64,000 nucleotides of DNA, taken from Cryptomeria japonica (Eukaryota; Streptophyta; Pinopsida; Cupressales; Cupressaceae). Where the stretch lies: NCBI RefSeq assembly GCF_030272615.1, contig NC_081413.1:603448709-603512708 (forward strand), written 5' to 3'. A program made the translations under genes and the position numbers. Positions 44,327 to 55,618 of the stretch are shown in pieces. A model generated the notes under the pieces. That model saw only the letters and a program-made list of their open reading frames with translations, ran no database searches and was not told where the DNA came from. The first letter of the stretch is position 1; each line of letters begins with the position of its first letter.

Positions 44327-45696
44327 TGATGAATAATGATGAACAACAAATACCCTAACTGGTACTGAGAGGGGGGGTGAATTAGAACATACAAAGAAAC
44401 TTCTCCGCAACTTATCAAGTTAAAACAATGATGAACAGTTGTCTTCATTATTGAACTTAACCATGGCAATACCAGTTAAACACAGTAAGACTTTAGACAA
44501 CATAAACTAGTAAAATTGAACACTTCAAATGTATTCAATACTTGATAACTACTTCACCTATAAACATATGCATGCGGTATATCATCAATACCATAACCAT
44601 TAGCTTTGCATGCATAATCACTCAAACAAAGAATACTTAATCATTACATGAAAAATGCACAACTCATGACACAGATTTTTCATGTGGAAACGCAAATGGG
44701 AAAAACCACAATGGGGATGAATACCCACAAGCTTGTTTTGAACTCTTTTGAAGCTCGCTCTGTTAGGAGCCTAGTCCGGTTAAAGACTTTACAATAAGGT
44801 TCTTCTAGGAACCGATCCTATTAAAGATCGTGCGGTTAAGGTATAGCTATATACCCTGTTAAAGGTTGAAACCCTATTAAAGGTTACCTTGCTAGAGGAT
44901 TTAAATAACTTAATGAACTTGAATCACCTAGTTACAGGATTTATAATAATCTTGTTAAAGCTACCCAACAAAGGGATTTTCCTTCTGTTGAAATGGCTAG
45001 AAGACAACAGGTAAAACTCTGATCTGATAATAGCACTATATGTAAGGCAAATCCTTTTCAATTCCTCTACTTTGCAATCACATTGCAGTTTTCACTCACT
45101 TGTCTGGCAAGTATCTCATCACTTGGATACACACACAAATTTTTCCAACAACAACAATATCAAAGCTCATCAACCTTATATATAACAATTAGGTTGGTAA
45201 CACAAACCATAAACCCTAAGCATCTTAGGTTTACAATTACAAGTGGTTCAATCATGACCATTCAAACACTTTTCATAGCATGAAACAATCTTAAACAGAT
45301 TGCAAGTTATTCTGCATCGTCCATACTTCATCACACATAGAAATCAGTAACCCATCACGCTTTCTTCTCTTACTGCTAAGAGGAATGTTCATTCCTGAGG
45401 TAGACATTTAATGTAGTTTATCTTCAAGGAAATCCTTCAAGTGCACAAAAATGACATGGAATATCGATCTCATCCTCATCTCTTAGCTAACTCATCACAG
45501 AATACCATTGGTTGCATCGCACAAGAAAGAGTGCCAAACCGGAAACCCTAGAGCTGCGACTACCAACCAGGAGTCACACTTAGTGAGACCCTGACATCGG
45601 TTCACTACATCTCTTCATACCGGTGGACCTACACTTATTGATATCAATTACAACATGCTTTGTCATATTATCATACTAGTTCATCATATGCCAACA
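44327..45696 (-). repeat. 5' LTR of G (1,370 bp)
   Basis: Plus-strand ends are TGATGAATAATG and ATATGCCAACA; it pairs with 38518-39908. It includes the C-tract motif (GAGAGGGGGGGTGAATTAG near 44368) and the GTTAAAGG word repeats. Confidence 0.9.
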
Positions 45697-45701
45697 CTTT
45701 G

Positions 45702-46064
45702 TTCTACCAGTTAGTTGTAGTTCATGATTTACTCCTATGTACATCACAACTCACTCATCCTATTGAATCTGATACTGTGGTGTGAAAAATAGCTACGTGA
45801 TACAATCTCCAACACTCCTTTAAAACCACATCACCTAACTCTTCATTGATCACTCATATCGGTTTCTTGAATACAACTTTATTCATGTTTATTAGATGAA
45901 GTCCTATTTGCCAGTTCACTGATAAACTATCTCCTCTATCGGTTATGCATTACCAGTTGGCCTAAAAGACCTAGATGACTATCAAAACATAATTTCCATC
46001 AATGACAACATAAAAAAAGTCATGAATCAAACTATTACATCAAAACATCATCGTTAAGCCAACA
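45702..46064 (-). repeat. 5' LTR of copia F, second segment
   Basis: Resumes after the CTTTG duplication and ends TTAAGCCAACA, giving TG...CA termini with the segment at 37728. The total LTR length without G is about 1,150 bp. The outer flank begins ATCCA at 46065. Confidence 0.78.
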
Positions 46065-47770
46065 ATCCATTACCCAACATTTATCTATAGTTAAGATCCT
46101 TCACATAAATTTCAATACTTTGGGCCTTAATATTTTAAAATAAGGTTGGTGAGAGCTGTTATCTATAGAGAAAGTTGATGGAGAATTGAGGAAGAAGATA
46201 TAAGATGACTTTTCAAGCAAAAAAGTTGGGATACAGTCTGAAAAAAATAAAGAACACCTTGACCCTCATTCCTAGCATGAGAGAAAACATCAGTGATTAA
46301 CACAACAAATAGTTCAGGTTGACCAAGGGACTCATATGAAAAATCTCTAAGCTCACATGATCGACTGTTGTAATAAGAGCGAGATGTCCCCTATGCTCTG
46401 GGCATATGTGGGTTACACAAAGAAGACAAAAATACTAATAGAATTGATCAACCAAGTGCAAGTTCCAGATGATGATGAACTAGTGTTAGATGATGATGTG
46501 GTGTTGATTGGGGAGCTTAAGGGTGGTGATGTGTCTTGACATGATGAATTATCTTTTCATATTTTATTCTCTTTCTTAAAAACTATTGGCTCTGGAGGGC
46601 CATTTAATTATTATTATTTTAAAGACTTGCATTTTAAACAGTTATCTTCAAGAAATCATTATCTTTTAAAAAAATTGAAACATATGGGTTAGTAATTTAT
46701 GTTTTGGAAAGCTAATCTGAATGGATATTTTCTTTGGGAATGAAAACATTGTGTTATTTTTGAGAAGGAAAGACACTATTTTATATGTTTTGATCAGTTA
46801 TCTTTGATATTTTGAAATAGAAATCTCTGGGATATTTTTTTGAAATGTATAGACTTTGTGCTATGGTGGATGATAATTCATTGTTCATATGTTGAATACA
46901 TCTTTGTTTCTACTTTTTGTGATGGAATATTAGAGTGACTGATTTATCCTTGTTCTATTTTCATGAAGTGTTTATCTTTGCATAGATATTGAATGACAAT
47001 AATTTTATAATTTTCAAATTCTTGTAATGTCTCTTCTAATCCTCCTTGCACTTTGATGCATGAGTGAGAATTTATTAGAAGACTTTTTGTTTATTTCTTC
47101 TTTAAAATAATATAGTTTTATGCCTTTAAAATCTTTCTGGTTAAGAGCTCTATGTTTAATTTCTTTATGGTTAAAAGCATCTATAGTTTATCATTCATTG
47201 CAAATACTTAGAAGGTAGTTGCACCTTGTAAAAGAATTAGAGAGTAGGTGTAGAAGGCATCACACCTATCTCAACTATTTGAATGGTTTGTGACTTGTTC
47301 GGGCAGTGGAATAGAGAGTAAGGTGACAAAATCTATACACAAATAGATTTTTGGCAAATGTACTACCCAGATGATGTAATTGAAGGTTATAAAGTTTACT
47401 AATGCAATCAAAGAGGTGTTTAGCCTAATAATGGTCTTGCCTCATGAGAATATATTCCCTATTTTGCAACCAAATTTGGGATATAAAAATGATTAATAAG
47501 ACATCATATCTAATTTAAATACAATAGACTAGAGGTGTAGGAGAAGTGCGAGTGAATATAGGAGGTACTAATTTTATTGGATGAAGAAGATGAAATAGCC
47601 CAAAATCATGAGATGGTCCTTGAAAGAGTAGTTGAGCCCTTTTACTATGTATTTATCCAAAGAAGAGAGATTCCAAACCTACCTCTTAATCAACCTTTAA
47701 TTCCTAACTGATAGAGAAATAAATTAAATCCTCTGCTTATTAACATTAGGTTACACATGGCTAAAACAGA
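46065..47770. other. Unassigned AT-rich stretch
   Basis: I recognise no gene or LTR end here. A 60-codon plus-strand frame at 46357-46539 has an acidic segment (VPDDDELVLDDDVVLIG) but no family resemblance. The sequence immediately left of 47789 may be the decayed upstream part of the LINE-type RNase H remnant. This is a candidate for older host-flanking DNA outside F. Confidence 0.5.
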
Positions 47771-47788
47771 AGGCTTTAGAAAGTTTGT

Positions 47789-48037
47789 CTGGAGTCTGAC
47801 TCACTAAACACTGTCAATTGCCTGAATGGGTGCATGGATCCTAGTTGGATGATTGCAAATATGATCAAGGATTGTTGAGATATAATAAATGAGTTGGAAG
47901 AATTCAAAATTTTGCACGTATTTTGGGAAGGTAAAAAAGCGAAAGATCTATTGGCCAATATGGCGGTGGCTACATGGTGGCTAAATGGTGGAGTAGTAGG
48001 GATTCATTCCCAAAAACATGTACGATCTGGCTTGTGA
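47789..48037 (+). pseudogene. RNase H-like domain fragment, LINE type
   Basis: A plus-strand frame starting at 47789 reads LESDSLNTVNCLNG, then SWMIANMIKDC, a TGA, DIINELEEFKILHVFWEGKK, and KDLLANMAVATWW. Plant LINE-type RNase H (RVT_3) has the pattern ESDS...LN...H-x-x-REGN-x-AADxLA, and the ESDS Asp and the HV..EG....DLLAN spacing match it. Everything upstream, including RT, is missing or unreadable, and the frame stops at 48035. It is a relic of a LINE or, less likely, of a host RNase H-like gene. Confidence 0.6.
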
Positions 48038-48170
48038 TGATTCCACCCACTTGCGTTAATCAATGATCTTTAATCATGATTTGATTGAGTTGTTGGGGAA
48101 ATGGCTCCTTTTTGTTTTCCCTAACCGAAGATCTAGAAACTTACCTTATGCCTGGATTTTCTATCTAATT

Positions 48171-48281
48171 GTGTGGCCCATTTTCTGCTACTATTTGGAG
48201 ACTTTTCTGGTGTGGCCCATTTCTTGCGACTATTCAGAGACTTCTCTAGTGTGGCCTATTTCCTACTATTTGGTGACCTTG
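48171..48281 (+). repeat. 39-bp tandem repeat, 2.8 copies
   Basis: Units start at 48171, 48210 and 48249, each opening GTGTGGCC(C/T)ATTT. The first two are 39 bp and the third is shortened. They lie just before the likely start (48288) of the unknown frame and happen to be open in its frame. Confidence 0.88.
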
Positions 48282-48287
48282 ATCATT

Positions 48288-49824
48288 ATGGGTGGGGACA
48301 AGAATAGGATAGAACCATCTACTTGTGAGAAATGGAAGAAAAACAAGGAGTTGTGGCAGGAAATCATTGATGGGGGAATTTTCCCCTTCTTGGATAGACT
48401 TCATGGCCCTTCTCCACTACTCACAGAATCATTTGTCAATGGGTGGAAGAAAGGGGTCCTAAGGGTTTATGGTGCTGATTACCAACTGGATGAAACCCTA
48501 GTGGTGAGGGTTATTGGTTTGGTAGTGAATGGCAAAGGGTTCTATAGAGACAGGAAAACTGGGAAGGAGTACTTGGCAAATTTTTTCGACTAAGACAAGG
48601 AGCACTCAAGAGTTAACAAAATGGCTGATGGTGGCTACAATAGGAAAGATCTCATGACTCCTTGGGCAAACATGGCCAAGTTCATCATGAGGTATATTAC
48701 GCTCGATGGCAGATATGCCAGTATCTTTTCTTACCATTTTACCATTTTGAATCATTTTAGGCATGGTAAAATTATTTCTATTCCTTTCTATTTGGCCTCC
48801 TCTTTAGAGAATATTCTTGAAAAACATATGGAGAATCCAAATAATCCTATTTTTCATGAAGGGCTTATTGTGCTCATCATGGAGTACGCTAAGACCCTTG
48901 AAGTTGTGCCCTCCCTATCTGAGAAAGGCCAACATACTAATATTCAGGATGTCTCTGACTCAGGAATGGATTTGGAGGATAGTGGGGGTGCCATCTCTTG
49001 ACAACCCTGATTATAAGCCCATGGAAGAAGGTGAGATGATGGTCACCCCTGGGACGTTTAGCAGTAAGAATCCCCCCAGATGGATGACCAACAAATATAA
49101 ATCTACCAGCAAACTAATTTCTAAGGACGAGCCCCTTTCTAAAAAGAAGAAGCTTGTGGCTAAGGACTATGGTTTGAAGACTTCGGACTAGGAAATTAAA
49201 CTGGACATTCCAATTAACATCTTGAAGGAAAAGCAGGGGACCATGTCTAAAGAAGAGGATAGAGGGTTACAGAGGAATAGTACACTAATGAAACTAGTGA
49301 TGGAAGTGACCAGAAGCTAGGAGAGTTGTTGGAAGTGGGTGGAGAGAGAAATTGATACCCTCAAAGTGGGGGTAAAGGAGATTATTGACATCTTCACAAA
49401 CTCGCCTAAGCCTAGAAAATATGAGAAGCTCATGCTTATAGCCTAGAATCTCTCCCAAGATGTCAAGGTGATGAAATGAAACCATGAACAAATAATTGAA
49501 AAGGTGGAACAGTCTATGGTGGAGATAAAGAAAAACCTCAAGAACTTGGTCGACATAAGCAAGGAATCCATGAATAATAGTATAGAGGGGCTCGAAAAGA
49601 TCAATGTCATGGTTGTAGAATGCAGATCCATTCATAGTGAACCTGAGAAATATCTTGGAGGTGAAGACATGGCTGATGGAGACAACAAAACCACGTGCCC
49701 TAGTTCTAGGAATAGAATCAGGAGCAACAATAAGGGTACCTCTAGATTCATTATGGAGGAGTTGGAGGAAATCAACAAGATTTCCATCTAGAAGAACAAG
49801 GAGCTGGTGCACTCTCTTAACTGA
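48288..49824 (+). pseudogene. Unrecognised protein, broken frame
   Basis: The likely start is ATG 48288 (MGGDKNRIEPSTCEKWKKNK). A globular region follows (WQEIIDGGIFPFLDRLHGPS, SFVNGWKKGVLRVYGADYQL, VVRVIGLVVNGKGFYRDRKT). It continues in the same frame past a TAA at 48591 into KFIMRYITLDGRYASIFSYH and LNHFRHGKIISIPFYLASSL. A one-base shift in a G run near 48985 moves to the frame of a Lys-rich linker and a helical C-terminal part (MVEIKKNLKNLVDISKESMN), with TAG codons along the way. It ends at 49824. It resembles plant hypothetical proteins of repetitive families, but I cannot name a family and propose no function. In context it behaves like a retroposed or element-borne frame. Confidence 0.5.
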
Positions 49825-49998
49825 GTGCTTTTATTTTTTTTTGTTTTTCTATCTGTGTATCTTTTTCTTTCATGACTGTTCTGGGGTGCTCCCCTATTTT
49901 TTTGTTGGTTTATGTCTGTTTGGTTGATGGTCGGATTTTGTAAAACTTTTGGTTTTGGGTCCATGTAAAACCCATTTATCTTTATCAAAAAATAAGTG
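49825..49998 (+). other. 3' region of the unknown unit, ending in an A-rich tail
   Basis: T-rich non-coding sequence ends CCATTTATCTTTATCAAAAAAT. An ATCAAAAAA-type tail is common at the 3' ends of plant LINE and LINE-mobilised copies. No clear target duplication was found. Confidence 0.4.
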
Positions 49999-50034
49999 AG
50001 AGGTTGGTGAATTTGAAGTCCTTGTCTTCCTATT

Positions 50035-50892
50035 TTGAAACTTTCTACTAAGAGGTATACTAGGAGTGATAGAAAGAAGGGAATTCCTGATTCTAGCTTC
50101 GATATACTTGAATCTTCCAAGTTCTCTATCTTCACCCCTATCCAAAAGAAGAAAGCCAAGTCATTAACCAAAGAACCTTCCTCACCTTCTACTCCTAAAT
50201 TAGTTACTCCTAGTCCTTTTTGTCAGGAATTTTTCCTCACTAGAACAACTCCTTTTGCTAGAGTCTAACATCCAACTCCCATCCTAGTCAGAATGGCTCA
50301 GAATGTACCTTAGGGAGCTTCCATTGGCCCACTTAATCTAATAGCCACATTCAATCAATTTCCAAAGGGGTCTAGAAATATTATCCCTAAGGTCAAGGGA
50401 GATGGAAAGGTTACTGCAAAGGAGCACATTAATGCCTTCTTTGCTCCTTGTTTAATACTAGTTGTCCAACATACAGATGTCTTTGTAAGATTTTTTGTTG
50501 AGTCTTTGGCTAATGAAGTAGCACAATGGTTCTATCACTTACCAAATGGGTCAATTCATAATTGTGTAGAGATGAGAGCCCAATTTGAAAATAGATTCAA
50601 GGTTGCTAAACATGAGCATATTTTAATAGCCCAATTGTCTTCAATGACAAAGAAAATTCATGAAACCATGCAGGATTTTGTGACCAAATTCAAAAAGCTA
50701 ATCTACAAAATTTCAACTACCTTGAGACCCACAAATCCCTTGTTGAAGAGTTTCTTCATTAACACTCTCCCTCCCAATGTCAATTTTAGAATGAAAAGAG
50801 AAAGGCTGACTAACTTAGCCGTTGCAGAAACATTAGCTATCACAATTGAGGATTATTTGATAATGATAGGGAAGTGGAAGAAAGAATTGTAA
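50035..50892 (+). pseudogene. Gypsy element I Gag
   Basis: A single plus-strand frame from about 50035 to 50892 is interrupted by a TAA at 50266 and a TAG near 50311. The N-terminal part is basic (KRYTRSDRKKG, IQKKKAKSLTKEPSSPSTP). The Gag domain reads KVKGDGKVTAKEHINAFF, VRFFVESLANEVAQWFYHLP, FENRFKVAKHEHILIAQLSS, and MQDFVTKFKKLIYKI, a Ty3/gypsy capsid pattern (Retrotrans_gag type). The following 51-51.6 kb is too decayed to follow beyond short frames. Confidence 0.75.
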
Positions 50893-52291
50893 ATAGGCAA
50901 ATGATCAACCAGCAGTTCTAAGTAATTCAAAGGTTAGTAAATGATGTCATTTTTCTAAAGAGATGAATGCCTAGAATCTCTTAGCAACTCCTCTACCAAG
51001 ACATCCCAACAAATAAATGTAATTAGTGTGAGACTTATCCAAAACCCTTGGCGATAGTCAATCCCCCTCAAAGATTAGCCACCGAAGTTCCTCCTACAAC
51101 AAATAAAGGGAGCCACATGATATGTAATACCATAGAAAATGTTGGGGCTAATTGTCCGAAAATGATGAGGACCTTGCAGATTCTCTTGACCAACAATCAA
51201 AAAGAGTATGAAATTACTAAATGCTCTCAAATGGGAGATGACAACATAGTTTTCTTTGAATATGAAACCAATCTTGAGGGAATAAAGGATATGTACACTG
51301 AAGTATATGGTGCCAATTATGTTGTATTTACAAGAATCCAATATGCATAGAGGAAAGAACAAGAAAGAAATGGCCAAAATGAAGCCAGCTCATCTTAACC
51401 TAAATTCATTCTCATGAGAGGGGTGACTTCCAATGCAAAAAAACCAAAATTCAAGGGTGCCAAGAAAACCTCTGCCAAGGTACCTTTGAACCCTGTCAAT
51501 ACTCTATCTCGAATTTTATTTGATATTAAATTGAATCATGTAATAATACTAAAATTCAAATTGCTCAAGTTGATTATCTCAAGATAAACCCGTGTGAGTT
51601 GGATAGATTAGTCCAGTTTATCAAATAAGGGCCTTCCCCCTCATCTCTTAATGCTAAAATGAATGGAGAAGACCCATTGGATATAGAAAACTATAATCTT
51701 GCTACCTCTTCACAAGAATCAAAACCTCTAGGCCTCAAGAACCCTTTGGAAAAGCTTGAGTCTTTTTATGTCTCCTTATACATAGCTGGTTTTAAACTAA
51801 GTAGTTGTGTAATTGACTTAGGAGCCTCTGAGAACATCACATCTACTCAAGTATCTAAAGCCCTTGGTTTTACAATCACTTACTCTCATGGCATATGTTT
51901 CTCTATGGATTCCATTGAAATAACAATATTAGGCCAAATCAAAGATGCACAAGTAGCCCTAGCCTCTTATCCCAAAAGGAGACTAAAGCTCACCATTTTG
52001 ATAGCAGATATCCTTTAAAGTTACAAAATGTTGCTCAGTAGAAAATTTTGTAAAGACTTGGGAGGGAAAATTCAAATTAATTTGTCATGTGCCATGATAC
52101 CAATTGATGGAAAGAAGGTTTCCCTGTATCTTGAACCCAAGGAAAATTTTTCAGTCTTAAATTCGGGCAACCCCAAAGCAGATATCTTGTGTAATGAGAT
52201 AAGTCCTGGTACCTACATGTGCACTTCCATGCAAGGAGAAAATAATAATTTAATCGGTCCATGATTGATTGTAAACTATGGACTTTAGAGT
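50893..52291 (+). pseudogene. Gypsy element I linker and protease
   Basis: After a decayed linker, a frame from 51659 shows FKLSSCVIDLGASENITS, a retroviral-type aspartic protease site with Leu in place of the Ser of D-S-G. Next come TILIADIL, a stop, and MLLSRKFCKDLGGKIQINLS with CAMIPIDGKKVSLYLEPKEN. The last two are typical of the region following protease in one class of plant gypsy polyproteins. The sequence ends at 52291, where an LTR of the C/D copia family begins. RT and integrase of element I are absent. Inactive. Confidence 0.72.
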
Positions 52292-52735
52292 TGTTGGCCA
52301 TTTGGTGGAATTGATTATGTGTTGCATTGATGTTTTGTCATTCATGCCAACACTAACTATTTGGATTCTTTACCGACACCCTTCTAGTCTCAGTAGGTTG
52401 AGTATTTTCTGGTTGGTTTGGATCTGGCATGATTTGGTAGACTCTGACATGGTTTGGTTATTGAATTGGCTTATTCATGATACTCATGTTCATATTCAGT
52501 CAGTTGGTTTCGGTTTGGTGATCAAATGCTATCTTGTTTTGGAAGCTTGGCTTCTGGTTTTGGCGAGGGGTTCACCAGTAGAGATTTTGATGAATATATT
52601 TGATGATATGCATAAGTGGTGTTGGTGCAATTTATGGTGGAGTTTCAAGATGTTGTTGGTGATCATATTGGAGACTGGGTGGATGGAGATCATTGTTGTA
52701 GCGTATGGACCTATATTGGATCCTAGTTGGTCTAG

Positions 52736-54371
52736 TGGTGCAGGACTACCTAGGACTTAGACTTGTAGTATTTTCTCAATTTTGTCTTGTATTGACCTTA
52801 GCCAAGTTAGGTACTTAATAAGGACTCTGGGAGGGTCCAAGAGTGAGTGTGATGAGTCAAGTGTAGGGCTAGTTGAGTTAGTTTCTTCCTAGGTTTGCAT
52901 TTTGTGCATAAGTAGTGGTTTGAGTAGGAAATTGACCTTCTTGATGGTCAAAAGTGGTAAAACTTGGTATGAGCATGAGAGAGGTTTACTATGGTCTTAG
53001 GAATACTTAAAAAGTCATGAGTAATGACTTGAAATAGGTTTTATAGGTTGGCAAAGCAAAAAGTGCAAAATTGTAAAAGTTGTCATGACAACTTTTGAAA
53101 GTTGTCATGACTACTTTTGTCCTAAAATGCTTAGCGATGGAGTTAGGGATACTACAATGCCATAGAATGCATCCACATGTTGGGAAGACTATAAGAACCT
53201 CCTCTTTGATGGTTACCAAGTTTGGAGTTTTGTTTTTGTATGATCAACAATCTGAAACTACTCATTTTCGGACTGTTTGTCACTATTTTGGCTTATTTTT
53301 CTCATAATGTGAATACAAATGGATTGAATCCATTGATCTAGTAATGGATTGAATTTCTTTGGTGTGTCTCAAATTCCTTTGTTCATTTCAAGATTTTTAG
53401 ATAGTGTGTGTTGGTGTTTTCATAGTCTTGTTTTCAAACGGCCAGTTTTGGCTTGTATATAGCAATTTTGTGTAAAATGGTTGCCCCATAAAATCCCTCC
53501 TTGCTACAATCATGACCTATTGGTAAATGGAAGGAAACCACTTATAAAATTTACATATGTAGGGAGAATTTATGGAGGTGATTTTTGATATGGATACCAC
53601 CTTGTTCTAGGCGAGTCCAGGAGCAACCCAGCTAGAGAAGACAGGGTGAAATTTGAGTGCATAGTGCAAGGGTGAGAATAAAACCACAACCAAACCTTTT
53701 GGAGGGGTCCATGAAGTTCATACAGATTTTCTTTAGCAAGGATAATCCTTGACAAGACCTCTTGATGCCCATTTCACAAACTTGACTAGTCACTGCAAGT
53801 TAAGAGGCCTAGAAACCTTTCAAAACCCTCATTTTTGGGTTAAGGCATTGTATGGTGAGAATGTAAACCTAAACCACCAAAATAACTTGGGGATAGGTGC
53901 ATGATTGAATAAAATCCAATCTTTTTGTGGGGTCTTTTGGACCATTTTATTTCAAGCCCTAGAAAACCAGATTTTGGAGGCCTAATATGGGCTCATTCCT
54001 TATAGCACTTTTCTAGGCAAAATGGTGAAATCGGTAAGAAAGATAATGGATACAAACCACAAATGGACCCAAATGGTAATCACTTCATGTTAAATGCTAC
54101 CTCCACACCTCTATAACAATTCATAACAATAGGAGGTAAAATTGACAACTTGAAGACAAGACAACAAGAATGAGCAAGTGGGAAACACCTTGAAATGGTA
54201 GGGTTCCTAGTTAAACACTTGATGCAAACACCTTAAGATTGACAAGAAGAAAGCCCTAGAAGAGATAGAGAAGTACTTGGAGGTCTTAGAGCATAGCTAG
54301 ACATAGAGAGGTTGGTGGAATTGAGCAACACCAACTAGGTGAAGTGTGAGCAAGCTAGGTGAACCCCATCA
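52736..54371 (+). repeat. 5' LTR of H
   Basis: Direct copy of 59020-60655 with scattered substitutions. It holds a local inverted/direct repeat (AAAAGTTGTCATGACAACTT at about 53074-53093). It is followed by a weak primer site at 54375 (CGTATTAGAGCC). Confidence 0.9.
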
Positions 54372-54445
54372 AATTCGTATTAGAGCCTATAAGATTTGGG
54401 CTAGGTGAGTAGGTGTGCTTAGTGGAATCTGTAGGAGACAAAAAC

Positions 54446-55618
54446 ATGGTGACCAATGTAAAGTTAGCAAAGAAAGTGGATGATCAGGAGGAAGAAAATA
54501 AACTCCTGAAGGAGAAGTTGATTGAATTGGAAAGTAAGCTTGGTGAGATTGAAACCAAGGCAAATGAAGTATTGGTAAAGGTTGAAGGAGCAGAAGGGAA
54601 GGGTAAAGAAGTGTTAGAGATAGACAAAGTACTTGAACCTAATCCTATCTTAGAAAAAGAACCTTTCATAAAGGAATTGAAGGCCTTAAGTGGTAAATCA
54701 CTAGAAGGATTGCCATTGTTTACTGGTAAGATGGAAATAGAAGTGGCCTTAGAATGGATAGAAGGAATGGAGAACCATTTTGAATGTGAAGGCATAACTA
54801 AAGCCCAAAGAGTCAAGGTGGTCAAATCTAGGATGAGAGGAGCTGCTCTCACATGGTGGAAATTTATGCAAGATGAGAGAAAGAAAATGAGCAAAGCACC
54901 CATCTCTTCTTTGAAAGGGATGTTAGTCAAAATCAAAGAAGTCTATCTCCCTGATGACTATGAAGTGCAGATTCATAGGAAGAGACAAAACCTAAGACAA
55001 AAAGACCTTGATGTCAGTAGTTATACAAAGGAGTTCCATAAACTTAGCCTTAGATCTCATGTGGTGGAAGAAGAGAGTCTCAAAGTTTCTAGGTACCTAA
55101 ATGGTCTACGGTGGAACATCCAAGAAGAAAATAGTGTAATGAGCCCAAAGATAGTTCATCAAACCTATCAACTTGCCCTTAAAGTGGAAGAAAAACTAAA
55201 AAGAAGACATGATTCAAGTAGCAATAGGGGTAGGGGTAGAGGAAAAGAAAATAGAGGCCATAGGGGAGGCTTTGGAGGAAGAAGTTTAGAGAAAAGGACA
55301 CACGGTGAGTCTAAACTCACTAAGCAACAAGAAAGTGGCACTAGTAAAGGAGGATTCAATAGAGGAAGGGGGTCAAACAATGGTTTTAGAGGAAGATCTA
55401 GTGGACAAGGTAGAGGTTCCTCATATTTTGCAACAATTAAGTTTTACCATTGCAACCAACTTGGTCATCCAGCATATAGGTGTCTAGAGAAGGGATCATC
55501 ATCACAAGGTAGTGAAAGTAGAGTGAATTATATTCAAGAAGAGACTTCAAGCAGCAAGACTTCAGAGGTTGCCTTAGAATCGGAGGTCGGTGACAACTTG
55601 AAGGAGGTCATTATTTAG
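54446..55618 (+). CDS. H Gag
   Basis: 390 codons, the longest intact frame in the window. I choose ATG 54446; a GTG at 54413 is in frame but not needed. The N-terminal coiled coil (EEENKLLKEKLIELESKLGE) leads to the Retrotrans_gag domain: ALEWIEGMENHFECEGITKA, RGAALTWWKFMQDER, YEVQIHRKRQNLRQ, and DVSSYTKEFHKLSLRS. A long Gly/Arg/Ser-rich basic segment follows (RGRGRGKENRGHRGG). The zinc knuckle is FYHCNQLGHPAYRC; its first Cys is replaced by Phe, so RNA binding is probably impaired. A shift to the pol frame occurs just downstream (55611-55650). Confidence 0.85.
   Translation: MVTNVKLAKKVDDQEEENKLLKEKLIELESKLGEIETKANEVLVKVEGAEGKGKEVLEIDKVLEPNPILEKEPFIKELKALSGKSLEGLPLFTGKMEIEVALEWIEGMENHFECEGITKAQRVKVVKSRMRGAALTWWKFMQDERKKMSKAPISSLKGMLVKIKEVYLPDDYEVQIHRKRQNLRQKDLDVSSYTKEFHKLSLRSHVVEEESLKVSRYLNGLRWNIQEENSVMSPKIVHQTYQLALKVEEKLKRRHDSSSNRGRGRGKENRGHRGGFGGRSLEKRTHGESKLTKQQESGTSKGGFNRGRGSNNGFRGRSSGQGRGSSYFATIKFYHCNQLGHPAYRCLEKGSSSQGSESRVNYIQEETSSSKTSEVALESEVGDNLKEVII

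Larger units (their letters stand above)
38518..45696 (-). mobile_element. Copia element G, full-length, inactivated
   Basis: The element has both LTRs (38518-39908 and 44327-45696), a primer site, gag, protease, integrase, RT and RNase H in order, and a 3' untranslated region with purine tracts. It is flanked by the perfect 5-bp duplication CTTTG (38513-38517 and 45697-45701). It is inserted into the 5' LTR of F in the same orientation. Confidence 0.92.

Noticed and set aside
46143-50017. Ten-base match AGGTTGGTGA near 46143 and near 50008 as a possible target duplication for a 3.9-kb LINE-like unit
   Set aside because: The right copy is separated from the A-rich tail by several bases, and a 10-base match is not unlikely over this distance. 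The segment also does not have LINE gene order.
54413-54448. GTG at 54413 as the start of the H Gag
   Set aside because: An in-frame ATG lies 33 bases downstream and nuclear plant genes rarely start at GTG.
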